Shown here in pieces: positions 19,198-27,105 of a stretch of DNA of 56,096 nt (position 1 is its first letter; each line of letters opens with the position of its first letter). This DNA is from Chloroflexota bacterium (GTDB lineage: Bacteria > Chloroflexota > UBA11872): the NCBI GenBank assembly GCA_028874315.1, contig JAPPKM010000088.1:1-56096 (forward strand), written 5' to 3'. The translations under genes and the position numbers were made by a program. The notes below the pieces were generated by a model. It saw only the letters and a program-made list of their open reading frames with translations, searched no databases and was not told the origin of the DNA.

Positions 19198-19830
19198 ATG
19201 GCCCGCTATACAGGACCTGTTTGCCGCCTCTGCCGGCGGGAGGGGGAAAAGCTCTTCCTCAAGGGTGACCGCTGCCACACGCCCAAGTGCGCTATTGAGC
19301 GTCGCGGTGACCGCGGTGGCCCCGGCGCCCGGGGATTTAGCCGGCGACGACCGACGGAGTACGCCATTCAGCTGCGTGAAAAGCAAAAGGCTCGCCGAAT
19401 CTACGGCGTGCTTGAACGCCAGTTCCGTCGTCACTACCGGATGGCCGGCAAGCAAAGCGGGGCGCGTGGCGAACGCCTGCTTCAGATGCTGGAGCTACGA
19501 GCCGACAGCGTGGTCTACCGGATGGGCTTCGGGCTCAGTCGGGCGCACGCGCGTCAGCTCATTCAGCACGGGCACATCGAGTTGAACGATCGTAAGCATG
19601 ACATCCCGTCCGCTGTGCTGAGCGTGGGCGACAAAATCCGACTGCGCCAGAAGAGCCGCGACATTGATGCCATCAAGAATGCTCTGGACCGTGCCGAAGC
19701 CTTGGGACGTCCAGCATGGTTGTCGGTGGATCCCGAGGCGTTTGAGGGCTCCATCAACGCGATCCCCGATCGCAACCAGATTGACGCGACACTCAACGAA
19801 CAACTGATCGTGGAGTTCTACTCGCGCTAA
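19198..19830 (+). CDS. rpsD: Small ribosomal subunit protein uS4, zinc-binding form
   Basis: uS4 is a primary 16S rRNA binder and often the alpha-operon repressor. It has 210 residues. The N-terminal zinc motif is formed by CRLC at about residues 7-10 and the C-x-C-type pair in GDRCHTPKCAIER, so this is the C+ type. REKQKARRIYGVLERQFRRHY and the S4 RNA-binding domain (LGLSRAHARQLIQHGHIELN) follow. The protein ends EQLIVEFYSR, as usual. Confidence 0.98.
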   Translation: MARYTGPVCRLCRREGEKLFLKGDRCHTPKCAIERRGDRGGPGARGFSRRRPTEYAIQLREKQKARRIYGVLERQFRRHYRMAGKQSGARGERLLQMLELRADSVVYRMGFGLSRAHARQLIQHGHIELNDRKHDIPSAVLSVGDKIRLRQKSRDIDAIKNALDRAEALGRPAWLSVDPEAFEGSINAIPDRNQIDATLNEQLIVEFYSR

Positions 19831-19877
19831 TCCGTGCGCGGGAGTCCGTTCGACGGACAGGAAGGTAAGGACCAGCG

Positions 19878-20855
19878 GTGTTTCTTGGACCTGTTGAATC
19901 AGATCAGGCCGAAGCCGACATTCAGCCGACCGTCCAGATGGTCGAGGTTGGCGACAATTTCGGGCACTTTCACATTGAGCCGCTCAGCCGAGGTTTCGCG
20001 CACACGCTGGGCAATCCGTTGCGCCGCGTGCTGCTCTCGGCGCTGCCGGGCGCGGCAATCGCCACCGCTCGCGTTGATAGCGTCCTGCACGAATTCAGCA
20101 CGCTGGAATTCATGCGCGAAGACCTTGTCGAGTTTCTTCTGAACATCAAGGGCGTGCGGCTTCGATCACTCGATTCCGAATCCGCCATTCTCTATCTGGA
20201 GGCCGAGGGTCCCTCCGAGGTCACCGCCGGCAATCTTGAGTTGCCGAGCGGAGTCGAAATCGTGAATCCCGATCATCATCTGGCTTCGCTCACCGATGCG
20301 GGTTTCCTGCGGGCGGAGTTTGCCGTTGAGACCGGCGCCGGATATGTCGGAAGCGAGACACGCGGGGATCTTCCGATTGGTGTGATTCCGCTGGACATGG
20401 TGTTCAGCCCGGTTACCAAGGTCGAGTACCACGTCGAACCGGCACGCGTCGGCCGCGAATCTGAGTTCGACCGTCTCGTGCTCAAGATCTGGACCGATGG
20501 CGTGATGAGCCCGGCCGATGCCCTGCGCGGCGCCGCGGCGCAGCTCATTGAGTCATTCCAGCTGATTGCGGGTGTTGATGAAACCGTGGATGTGGTGACT
20601 TCCGCGTTTATGCCGCCGATGCCGGAAGCCGAAGGCGACCCGCTGGAAGACCTTAAGCTCTCGAACCGAGCACTGAACAGCCTCAAGCGGCACGAGCTTG
20701 AGACGGTGCAGGAGCTCGTCGGCCTCACCGAAAACGACTTGTATGAACTCCGTGGCATGGGCGAGCGTCTCGTCAACGAGATTCGCGAGGCGCTTGAGAT
20801 GCGCGGTCTCAGCCTGGCGGACAACGCGTCAGCGCCCGATGAGGGCCAGGAGTAA
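19878..20855 (+). CDS. rpoA: RNA polymerase alpha subunit
   Basis: RpoA dimerises to scaffold RNA polymerase assembly and binds UP elements and activators. It has 325 residues, starting at GTG 19878 behind an AAGGTAAGGA Shine-Dalgarno. The N-terminal domain carries IEPLSRGFAHTLGNPLRRVLLSALPG-type sequence and EFSTLEFMREDLVEFLLNIKG. The C-terminal domain has LKLSNRALNSLKRHELETVQ and LRGMGERLVNEIREAL, containing the DNA-contact helix-hairpin-helix. Both domains are complete. Confidence 0.98.
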   Translation: MFLGPVESDQAEADIQPTVQMVEVGDNFGHFHIEPLSRGFAHTLGNPLRRVLLSALPGAAIATARVDSVLHEFSTLEFMREDLVEFLLNIKGVRLRSLDSESAILYLEAEGPSEVTAGNLELPSGVEIVNPDHHLASLTDAGFLRAEFAVETGAGYVGSETRGDLPIGVIPLDMVFSPVTKVEYHVEPARVGRESEFDRLVLKIWTDGVMSPADALRGAAAQLIESFQLIAGVDETVDVVTSAFMPPMPEAEGDPLEDLKLSNRALNSLKRHELETVQELVGLTENDLYELRGMGERLVNEIREALEMRGLSLADNASAPDEGQE

Positions 20856-20860
20856 GGTAG

Positions 20861-21211
20861 ATGCGGCACCGTCGACGAGGCCGCCACCTCGGCCGTAATC
20901 CCACGCAGCGCCGCGCGCTGAAGCGCAGCCTGGTTCGGTCGCTGATTCTGCACAGCCAGATCGAGACGACGCTGGCGCGGGCCAAGGAGATTCGACGCGA
21001 CGTTGATCACTTGATCACCCTCGCCAAGCGTGGCGACCTCCACGCTCGGCGCCAGGCAATCGCGCGGATTCCGGACCCCGAAACGATCGAGCGGCTCTTT
21101 GAGGATCTGGCTGATCAATACGCCGATCGTCCCGGGGGGTTCACGCGGATTCGCCGCGTGGGCGTCCGGCTTGGCGATGGCGCGCCGTTGGCCCGCATGG
21201 AGTTGGTGTGA
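20861..21211 (+). CDS. rplQ: Large ribosomal subunit protein bL17
   Basis: bL17 surrounds the tunnel exit. It has 116 residues. MRHRRRGRHLGRNPTQRRAL, the LIRSLILH-like SLVRSLILHSQIETTLARAKE, and the C-terminal RPGGFTRIRRVGVRLGDGAP are the family motifs. A GGAGTAAGG Shine-Dalgarno lies in the end of rpoA. Its stop overlaps the GTG start of truA. Confidence 0.98.
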   Translation: MRHRRRGRHLGRNPTQRRALKRSLVRSLILHSQIETTLARAKEIRRDVDHLITLAKRGDLHARRQAIARIPDPETIERLFEDLADQYADRPGGFTRIRRVGVRLGDGAPLARMELV

Positions 21212-21999
21212 GCGAAGCTCGGACCGTTCGAGCCACGGTCGAATATGACGGCGCGGGCTTCCATGGATTCCAGCGCCAGCGCAGCGCTCGCACGGTGCAG
21301 GGCGAATTGGAGTCCGCCATCCTGGCGGCTGCCGGCGCCGAGGTAACCGTCGCTGGGGCTGGACGCACCGACAGTGGCGTGCACGCCCTGGGTCAGGTGA
21401 TCGCCTTCCGCATCGACACCCGGCTTGACGATGCGACGCTGCTGCGGGCAGTCAACGCACATCTGCCCTCCGATGTCGCGATTCGCCAGCTCACAACCGC
21501 GGCTTGCGACTTCGACCCGCGACGCGACGCCACGTCGAGGATCTACGAATACCGGATCGAGCAGCGCCCGGTACGGCCGGTGCTTGACCGGTGCCGCGCC
21601 TGGCACATCGCCCAGCCGCTCGACCTTGCGCAGATGCGGTGCGCGGCTGCCCGGCTTGTCGGCAGTCACGACTTCGATGCCTTCACCGCCGGACCCCAGG
21701 AAGGCACGCGGCGGGAAGTCTTTGCTCTCGAAGTCTGGCGGGAAGGCACCTCTATCTTCGTCCGAATCGCCGCCAACGCTTTTCTCTACCGCATGGTGCG
21801 GCGAGTCGTGGCGATGCTCGTGCGAGTAGGTCGGGGTGAGATCGACGCCGCGTCCGTGGCGTCGCTCCTGCGTCCTGCTCCGCGGGCGGAAGTTCGTGGA
21901 GCGGCGCCGGCGCACGGACTGACCCTGATGCGGGTTGAGTACTCCGGCGCGCAGCGTCGATACAATCAGGAACGCACGAAACAGGCGGTGCTGAGGTGA
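21208..21999 (+). CDS. truA: tRNA pseudouridine(38-40) synthase TruA
   Basis: TruA converts uridines 38-40 in the anticodon stem-loop of tRNAs to pseudouridine. It has 263 residues. The catalytic aspartate lies in AGRTDSGVHALGQV, and EYDGAGFHGFQRQ, the ARLVGSHDFDAFT block and FLYRMVRRVVAMLVRVGRGE are family hallmarks. It starts at GTG overlapping rplQ (GTGA). Its own stop overlaps the rplM GTG, so rplQ-truA-rplM are coupled. Confidence 0.97.
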   Translation: MSEARTVRATVEYDGAGFHGFQRQRSARTVQGELESAILAAAGAEVTVAGAGRTDSGVHALGQVIAFRIDTRLDDATLLRAVNAHLPSDVAIRQLTTAACDFDPRRDATSRIYEYRIEQRPVRPVLDRCRAWHIAQPLDLAQMRCAAARLVGSHDFDAFTAGPQEGTRREVFALEVWREGTSIFVRIAANAFLYRMVRRVVAMLVRVGRGEIDAASVASLLRPAPRAEVRGAAPAHGLTLMRVEYSGAQRRYNQERTKQAVLR

Positions 22000-22412
22000 G
22001 TGCAAGAAACGGACGGCGCTGGGTCGTTGTGGATGCTTCCGGGCAAACGCTCGGCCGATTGGCTACGCGCATTACCCATGTCCTGCGTGGGAAAGATCTG
22101 CCGACCTTCACTCCCAACATTGACGACGGCGCTGGCGTCATCGTGATCAACGCGGCGCGGGTTCGAGTCACGGGCCGCAAGCGAGAGCAGAAGTTCTACG
22201 CGCGGCATAGCGGGTACCCGGGTGGCATTCGGATGACGCGGCTGGATGAAATGCTTGAGCAGCGGCCTGATCGGGTGATTCGACTGGCGGTAAAGGGTAT
22301 GTTGCCCAAGAACACGCTCGGTCGCCGCGCGCTGAAGCGCTTGCGAGTCTATGACGGCCCTGAGCACCGCCATGAGGCGCAGCGGCCCCAGACACTTGAG
22401 GTTGGTGCATGA
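21996..22412 (+). CDS. rplM: Large ribosomal subunit protein uL13
   Basis: uL13 is an early 50S assembly protein. It has 138 residues from GTG. WVVVDASGQTLGRLATRI, HVLRGKDLPTFTPNIDDGAG, VITGRK-type VRVTGRKREQKFYARHSGYPG and VKGMLPKNTLGRRALKRLRVY are diagnostic. It overlaps truA and rpsI by four bases each. Confidence 0.98.
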   Translation: MSARNGRRWVVVDASGQTLGRLATRITHVLRGKDLPTFTPNIDDGAGVIVINAARVRVTGRKREQKFYARHSGYPGGIRMTRLDEMLEQRPDRVIRLAVKGMLPKNTLGRRALKRLRVYDGPEHRHEAQRPQTLEVGA

Positions 22413-22804
22413 CCCTGGAAGGCCACTACTACTACGGATTGGGCCGCCGCAAGGCCGCGGTCGCGCAGGTTCGCGTTTACGCCGGCCATGGACCATTTGT
22501 CGTCAACGGCCGGCCGATCGAGGAGTTCCTTGCGGTTCCCGACCACCGGTTTCATGCGCTGGAGCCGTTGCGCATGTTGGAAGAGATGGCCGTCGGAATC
22601 TCGGCCCGAGTCACGGGCGGTGGCACGCGCGGGCAGGCTGGAGCTATCCGGCTTGGCCTGGCGCGGGCGTTGGTGGCAATGGACGCCGACAACCGACCAA
22701 AGCTCAAGCAGGCTGGCATGCTCACCCGGGACCCGCGGGCCAAGGAGCGCAAGAAGCCCGGCCTCGTACGCGCGCGCAAGGCCAAGCAGTTCACCAAGCG
22801 CTAG
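22409..22804 (+). CDS. rpsI: Small ribosomal subunit protein uS9
   Basis: uS9 reaches with its C-terminal tail to the P-site tRNA. It has 131 residues. YYYGLGRRKAAVAQVRVYAG, VNGRPIEEFL, the GGGTRGQAGAIRLGLARAL block and the tail RKKPGLVRARKAKQFTKR are intact, including the final KR that contacts tRNA. This is the last + strand gene of the superoperon. It converges with scpB across 11 bases, in which no terminator hairpin was seen. Confidence 0.98.
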   Translation: MTLEGHYYYGLGRRKAAVAQVRVYAGHGPFVVNGRPIEEFLAVPDHRFHALEPLRMLEEMAVGISARVTGGGTRGQAGAIRLGLARALVAMDADNRPKLKQAGMLTRDPRAKERKKPGLVRARKAKQFTKR

Positions 22805-22815
22805 AGGTCCGGCCG

Positions 22816-23406
22816 TCAGTCGTCCGAATCTGAGGGCTCGAGGTTCAGTTCAAACTCGGGGAGGTCCTCCAGCGACGTGAGGCCAAAATAGGCCAGAAAC
22901 GTGTCGGTGGTGGTAAAGACCGCGGGCCGGCCGGGTGCGTCAAGTCGTCCCGATTCTCGAATCAGGTTGCGCGATAGCAGCGTGGCCAGCGCGCTGTCCG
23001 AGTCGACCCCCCGCACCCGTTCGATCTCGGCGCGTGTCGCCTGACCTCGGTAGGCGACGATCCCAAGCGTCTCCAGCGCCGCTCGCGAAGGCTGCCGACG
23101 ATGATCCAGTCCAAGTAGCCGCCGACAGTAGTCGGCAAGGTCGGGAGCGGAGACCAGCCGAAATGCCCACCGGTGCTCGAGCAGCACGATGCCGCGAGGT
23201 CGGTAGTGATCGGCCAGGTTGCCCAGAGCCGATCGAACGTCGGACTCCGACGCCCCGGTCACGTCAGCAAGCTCCGACACGGAGAGTGCGCGATCGGCAA
23301 CGAAGAGGAGCCCCTCGATCGTTCGCGCCAGGCCGAAGTCGCCATCCAGTATCTCGGGCGTCGAGCCATTGATTGGCTCGACGTCGGGCTGGCTACCCGT
23401 CGGCAT
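22816..23406 (-). CDS. scpB: Segregation and condensation protein B
   Basis: ScpB is the winged-helix kite subunit of the Smc-ScpAB condensin. The ATG at 23406, inside the last codons of scpA, gives 196 residues (MPTGSQPDVEP...). RTIEGLLFVADRALSVSELAD is the first winged helix. RAALETLGIVAYRGQATRAEIERVRGVDSDSAL is the conserved second one. RPAVFTTTDTFLAYFGLTSLEDLP closes the fold and an acidic tail follows. A longer reading upstream would run over scpA and was rejected. Confidence 0.93.
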   Translation of the reverse strand: MPTGSQPDVEPINGSTPEILDGDFGLARTIEGLLFVADRALSVSELADVTGASESDVRSALGNLADHYRPRGIVLLEHRWAFRLVSAPDLADYCRRLLGLDHRRQPSRAALETLGIVAYRGQATRAEIERVRGVDSDSALATLLSRNLIRESGRLDAPGRPAVFTTTDTFLAYFGLTSLEDLPEFELNLEPSDSDD

Positions 23407-24148
23407 GCTGGTCGACCCACCGAAGCAGAATTGATCCAAATGGACTGGCCTGCTCCACGGTTGCCGCGCGTTGCCTGACCAGGTGAAGCACTGCCACGAA
23501 CGTCGCGACAAGCTCAGTCCGGTCGGCGCAGGTCGCGGCAATCGAGTCGAAGGCGAGAGTTTTTTCGGAACGCAGCCTTGCCTGCAAGTCGCGGACCTTG
23601 TCCGCAACACGAAATCGCCGGGTTGGTGTGTCGATGAGTGACGCAACAGGCGCGTCGTCCTGCGTCAGACGCTCAAGAGCCTTGAGCAATCGCGCCAAGT
23701 CGCCGGCTCCCGGCTCGGGAGCGGGTTGCGAGAGATCTGGGGGCGCCACTCTGATGTAAGACGCGTGTCCGGCGCGCAGTCGTTCATCGAGCTCCATCGC
23801 CACAGCCTTGAACGCCGCGTAAACCCGTAGCCGCTCGGCCAGATCGTCCGCCGTCTCTTCTTCGTCATCTGGTTCGATCTGCGGAAGCAAGGCCCGCGAT
23901 TTCAGCAGCGCAAGCCGCGATGCAACCAGCAAGAACTCCGACGCCGCTTCGGTGAAGCGCTCGTGCAACTGGTGAGCGTAGGCAACGAACTGGTCGGTCA
24001 CCGCCAGGACCGAGACGCCGGTGATGTCAAGTCCTTGCTTTTCGATCAGCTGCACCAGCAGGTCGAGGGGACCTTCAAAGTCACCGATGTCAATCTCGAA
24101 CTCCGTCAGGGCACTAGCCTGTCCGGCTGGCCCCCAGGTTGCAGTCAA
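23393..24148 (-). CDS. scpA: Segregation and condensation protein A
   Basis: ScpA is the kleisin that bridges Smc heads and ScpB in chromosome condensation. The N-terminal FEIDIGDFEGPLDLLVQLIE is the family signature. EFLLVASRLALLKSRALLP and the C-terminal winged helix complete it. TTG at 24148, overlapping the HD-gene stop (TTGA), gives 251 residues. A CTG at 24109 just before the conserved domain is an alternative start, and neither has a clear Shine-Dalgarno. It overlaps scpB by 14 bases. Confidence 0.92.
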   Translation of the reverse strand: MTATWGPAGQASALTEFEIDIGDFEGPLDLLVQLIEKQGLDITGVSVLAVTDQFVAYAHQLHERFTEAASEFLLVASRLALLKSRALLPQIEPDDEEETADDLAERLRVYAAFKAVAMELDERLRAGHASYIRVAPPDLSQPAPEPGAGDLARLLKALERLTQDDAPVASLIDTPTRRFRVADKVRDLQARLRSEKTLAFDSIAATCADRTELVATFVAVLHLVRQRAATVEQASPFGSILLRWVDQHADG

Positions 24149-24633
24149 TGTTGCGCGTCCAATTCGGCCAGCCGCCGTCCGCTTGCGTGCTCGCGAAAGC
24201 CGTAGCATCGCAGCGCCTCCACCACGTCCGGTCGCGAGCCCGCCAGTTCGGCCAGGCGCGTGCTATTCACCGTGTCGTGTGCGAGCCGTGCGATTCGTCC
24301 TCGCCGTGACCCTGGCGGATGACGCAGCCATCGGAAAAGGAGCCATGGCGCAATAGCCTGGGTCAGTGTGAGTCCGGTGCGATCAACGATTCCCGGCCGT
24401 CCCTTGCCGACATCATGCAACAGCGCCGCAATGTGTAGTGCCTCGTCCTCAGGCCAGGCGTCCTGGGCCGCCGCGTATACGGCCAACGCGTGACGCTGGT
24501 CGGCTGGTGACTGCCGACGAAACAGCGCTTGCTCGTCCTCGTTGAGCCGGCGAATGGCCAGTTCGCGTGATGCGGCCGAGACACGCGGATCGAAGAACCC
24601 CAGTGCCTGCCGCAGTCGGTACTTAGCCCCCAA
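24145..24633 (-). CDS. Small HD-domain phosphohydrolase-like protein
   Basis: This is a 162-residue protein with an HD-domain core. QRHALAVYAAA provides a first histidine, and ALHIAALLHDVGKGRPGIVD carries the HD doublet and the GKG that follows it in many family members. A second helix pair contains RIARLAHDTVNSTRLAEL. HD proteins are metal-dependent phosphohydrolases, often on nucleotides or RNA ends, but the substrate cannot be told here. It starts at TTG 24633 inside the end of the M50 gene and ends overlapping scpA, so the three are co-translated. Confidence 0.75.
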   Translation of the reverse strand: MGAKYRLRQALGFFDPRVSAASRELAIRRLNEDEQALFRRQSPADQRHALAVYAAAQDAWPEDEALHIAALLHDVGKGRPGIVDRTGLTLTQAIAPWLLFRWLRHPPGSRRGRIARLAHDTVNSTRLAELAGSRPDVVEALRCYGFREHASGRRLAELDAQH

Positions 24634-25252
24634 GGAGCAGACTCGTAGCCCATAGCACCGGTCGGCTGATGATACCGGCAGCGCCAGGGACGATGGCGAA
24701 GACCAGGAACAGCGCGATCAGCAGGCCGGGTCCAAACCTTCGCAGGCTGTTCAGCCTGTCGGCCGTGTCGCGTGGCACGAGACCAACCAACACGCTGAAG
24801 CCATCAAGTGGCGGCAGCGGAATCAGGTTGAACACGGCCAGAAAGAGATTGAGTTGAATGATCAGCACGACGGCGATGGTGACGACGTCGAGGCCGGATC
24901 CGGAAGCGAGCTGCCGAGCAAACGGCGTGAGCACCATGGCAAGAATGACGTTCGAGGCCGGCCCGGCGGCAGCCACCAGGGCCATGCCGCGCCGCGAGCC
25001 GAATCTGAGCCGGTACGGATTCACCAACACCGGACGGCCCCAGCCGAACGAGGCGATCAGGATCATGACGGTCCCCAGAAGGTCCAGGTGCTTGAGCGGG
25101 TTCAGCGTGACTCGGCCCTGAAGTCGCGGCAGGTCGTCGCCCAACCATGTCGCCACAAGCGCGTGGCTGGCCTCGTGCAGGCTGATGGCCACAACGAATG
25201 CAATAGCAACGATCAGAAAGAGCTGTGGATCTTGGGCCAGCCGAAGCAGCAT
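24623..25252 (-). CDS. Site-2 protease-like membrane metallopeptidase (M50)
   Basis: This 209-residue membrane protein belongs to the compact rhomboid-like S2P/M50 group. The zinc motif HEASH (His26, Glu27, His30) lies in the first hydrophobic segment and the third ligand in NLIPLPPLDG near residue 150. Several hydrophobic helices follow. There is no PDZ domain. Such proteins cleave substrates within the membrane, though many of this short type have no known target. It lies between the SAM hydrolase and HD genes on the same strand. Confidence 0.88.
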   Translation of the reverse strand: MLLRLAQDPQLFLIVAIAFVVAISLHEASHALVATWLGDDLPRLQGRVTLNPLKHLDLLGTVMILIASFGWGRPVLVNPYRLRFGSRRGMALVAAAGPASNVILAMVLTPFARQLASGSGLDVVTIAVVLIIQLNLFLAVFNLIPLPPLDGFSVLVGLVPRDTADRLNSLRRFGPGLLIALFLVFAIVPGAAGIISRPVLWATSLLLGG

Positions 25253-25362
25253 GCGGTCGTTCCAATCCGTGCTAGGCGAGCATTGCCGGCGAAGATCGCT
25301 TCAGCGATGGACGGCTGATGGCCTGGATGTGCCGGTTTCCTGGCGAACGGGGAAGTCTCGGC

Positions 25363-26130
25363 CTAGGCATCAGTCAGACATACCGTGATGCGATCCCCAA
25401 CGCAAGACCCCAGGGTCTGCGCCGCTGAACCGCCGGGTATCGCAATCTCCAGCAGATTCCAGCTGCCGATTAACGCTACCGGTGCATTGCCGGATCCGTA
25501 CGTCACCGCCAACCCCTTGATCCGAACCCCGCCGACTCGAGCTTCCAGCATGTGTGAAGTCTGCAGGACTGCGGCCGAAACATTCGTGATCAGATTGCCA
25601 AAGATGTCGACGTGAACGACCTCGCCCCTGACGGTCGATCCATCAAGACGCGCGCATGGCCTGTCGACTTGAATGGGATTCCGGACCGGCGAGCCTAGCT
25701 GGTCGGGGCGTTCATAGTTCGCCAGGCGCGCGGCAATCGGCGCAAAGATATCGCGGGCGTGAAACGTGGGCGCGACACTGGCTCGCCAGGTTTCTGGTCG
25801 GTTGATCGCCCAGCATCGCATCGAACCCGTGGTGGAGGTCAGCAAACCGTTGTCGGGACCGACCAGCCACCGGCCCGCGCGTCGCACGATGAGCCCGCGG
25901 CGCGCGGTCCCAACACCGGGATCAACCACCGCCAGTAGCACGGAACCGCGCGGCAGGACGTCCAACGAGGCGTCGACGATGTGCGCGCCGAGATGGATGG
26001 CGTGTGGCGGTACGCCGTGCGTGATGCTCACGACCTGCGCGTTCGCCGCGGCTGCCACGACCGCGGCCACCTGGCCCGCGTACGGATCGACCGTCCCGAA
26101 GTCCGTCAACAGCGCGACCAGCCGGCTCAT
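25363..26130 (-). CDS. SAM hydrolase / SAM hydroxide adenosyltransferase family (DUF62)
   Basis: Members of this family split S-adenosylmethionine into adenosine and methionine with hydroxide. Halogenase relatives use chloride or fluoride. The 255 residues show LLTDFGTVDPYAGQ at the N-terminus, VVDPGVGT, GPDNGLL, FHARDIFAPIAARL and VDIFGNLITN, which together define the family. It overlaps the P1 peptidase stop by four bases. A 110-base gap with no recognised element separates it from the M50 gene. Confidence 0.9.
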   Translation of the reverse strand: MSRLVALLTDFGTVDPYAGQVAAVVAAAANAQVVSITHGVPPHAIHLGAHIVDASLDVLPRGSVLLAVVDPGVGTARRGLIVRRAGRWLVGPDNGLLTSTTGSMRCWAINRPETWRASVAPTFHARDIFAPIAARLANYERPDQLGSPVRNPIQVDRPCARLDGSTVRGEVVHVDIFGNLITNVSAAVLQTSHMLEARVGGVRIKGLAVTYGSGNAPVALIGSWNLLEIAIPGGSAAQTLGSCVGDRITVCLTDA

Positions 26131-27032
26131 CGCTGCGTCGCCGGCAACCCATAGGCGGGGCGCGCCGCGAGTGTCCCGTTCACAATGGCGGCGGCAAACG
26201 CCTCGGCGGCGGCATGTCCAAGCATTGTCAGATTAGCGTCCGTTGGACCATCGCCGACGGCCACGGCGAAGATGGTGTCGCCGTCGTGCATGCCGTGCGC
26301 CGGTCGCACAGCCCGAGCCAGGCCGTCGTGCGCCATTTCGGCGACTTTGCGAATTTGCCAGCGTTCCAGGTCGGCGTTGACGGCGACAACGCCGATCGTG
26401 GTGTGCTGACCGAACGCCTGGTCCCACGGTTCGCAGCCACCGGCGAGGCGTTGCCCGGACGCCGGATCGTAAACCGCGCCGGCCGGATTGACGACGGCAA
26501 TGGCGCCTGCAACGGCGCCGCCGTTCCGCACCACGGCGCTGCCCAGGCCGCCTTTCACCTGACCCGTGCCGACGCCAATCGTTGCGCCCGTGCCCGCACC
26601 CACATTTCCCTGAATAACAGGACGCACGGAAGCCGCGTGCACGGCAGATTCGCCTGACGTGGCATCTGGGCGCACGGCGGAATCGCCAACCGCGAGGTCG
26701 TAGATCACCGCGGCCGGCACGATCGGTACCGGACCGGCGGGAGTCGGGAATCCGCGACCGGCCTCTTCCAGCCGTCGCATCACCCCATCGGCGGCCGCCA
26801 GCCCGAATGCGCTGCCCCCGGTGAAGACGATGGCGTCAACCCGTGCCACCAGCCCGCCGGGGTTCAATGCATCCGTTTCCCGCGTACCTGGTGCTGACCC
26901 TCGGACGTCCACGGCCGCCGCGACGGCCTGCTCGAACAATACGACCGTACAGCCGGTTCCGGCTGCGGCGTGGGTCCAGTGGCCCACGCGAATCCCCGGA
27001 AGTTTGGTCAGTGTTGAATTCGCGTGCGGCAC
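26127..27032 (-). CDS. P1-family (S58, DmpA-like) aminopeptidase
   Basis: This is a 301-residue N-terminal-nucleophile-type hydrolase related to DmpA/BapA and mycobacterial Rv1333. The motifs GIRVGHW, DVRGSAPGTRETD, FTGGSAFGLAAADGVMR, PIVPAAVIYDL and VGAGTGAT are conserved. HTTIGVVAVNADL is where homologues are autocleaved to expose a threonine. AHDGLARAVRPAHGMHDGDT follows. Family members release N-terminal residues from small peptides or amides. It is the first gene of the - strand operon ending in scpB. Confidence 0.87.
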   Translation of the reverse strand: MPHANSTLTKLPGIRVGHWTHAAAGTGCTVVLFEQAVAAAVDVRGSAPGTRETDALNPGGLVARVDAIVFTGGSAFGLAAADGVMRRLEEAGRGFPTPAGPVPIVPAAVIYDLAVGDSAVRPDATSGESAVHAASVRPVIQGNVGAGTGATIGVGTGQVKGGLGSAVVRNGGAVAGAIAVVNPAGAVYDPASGQRLAGGCEPWDQAFGQHTTIGVVAVNADLERWQIRKVAEMAHDGLARAVRPAHGMHDGDTIFAVAVGDGPTDANLTMLGHAAAEAFAAAIVNGTLAARPAYGLPATQR

Positions 27033-27105
27033 GCACCAGCCCGATCAGATCGGCGAAGTGGACCGATTGTCACAGACCCTGAGAATCCGCTGCATAGAAT
27101 CGCAC

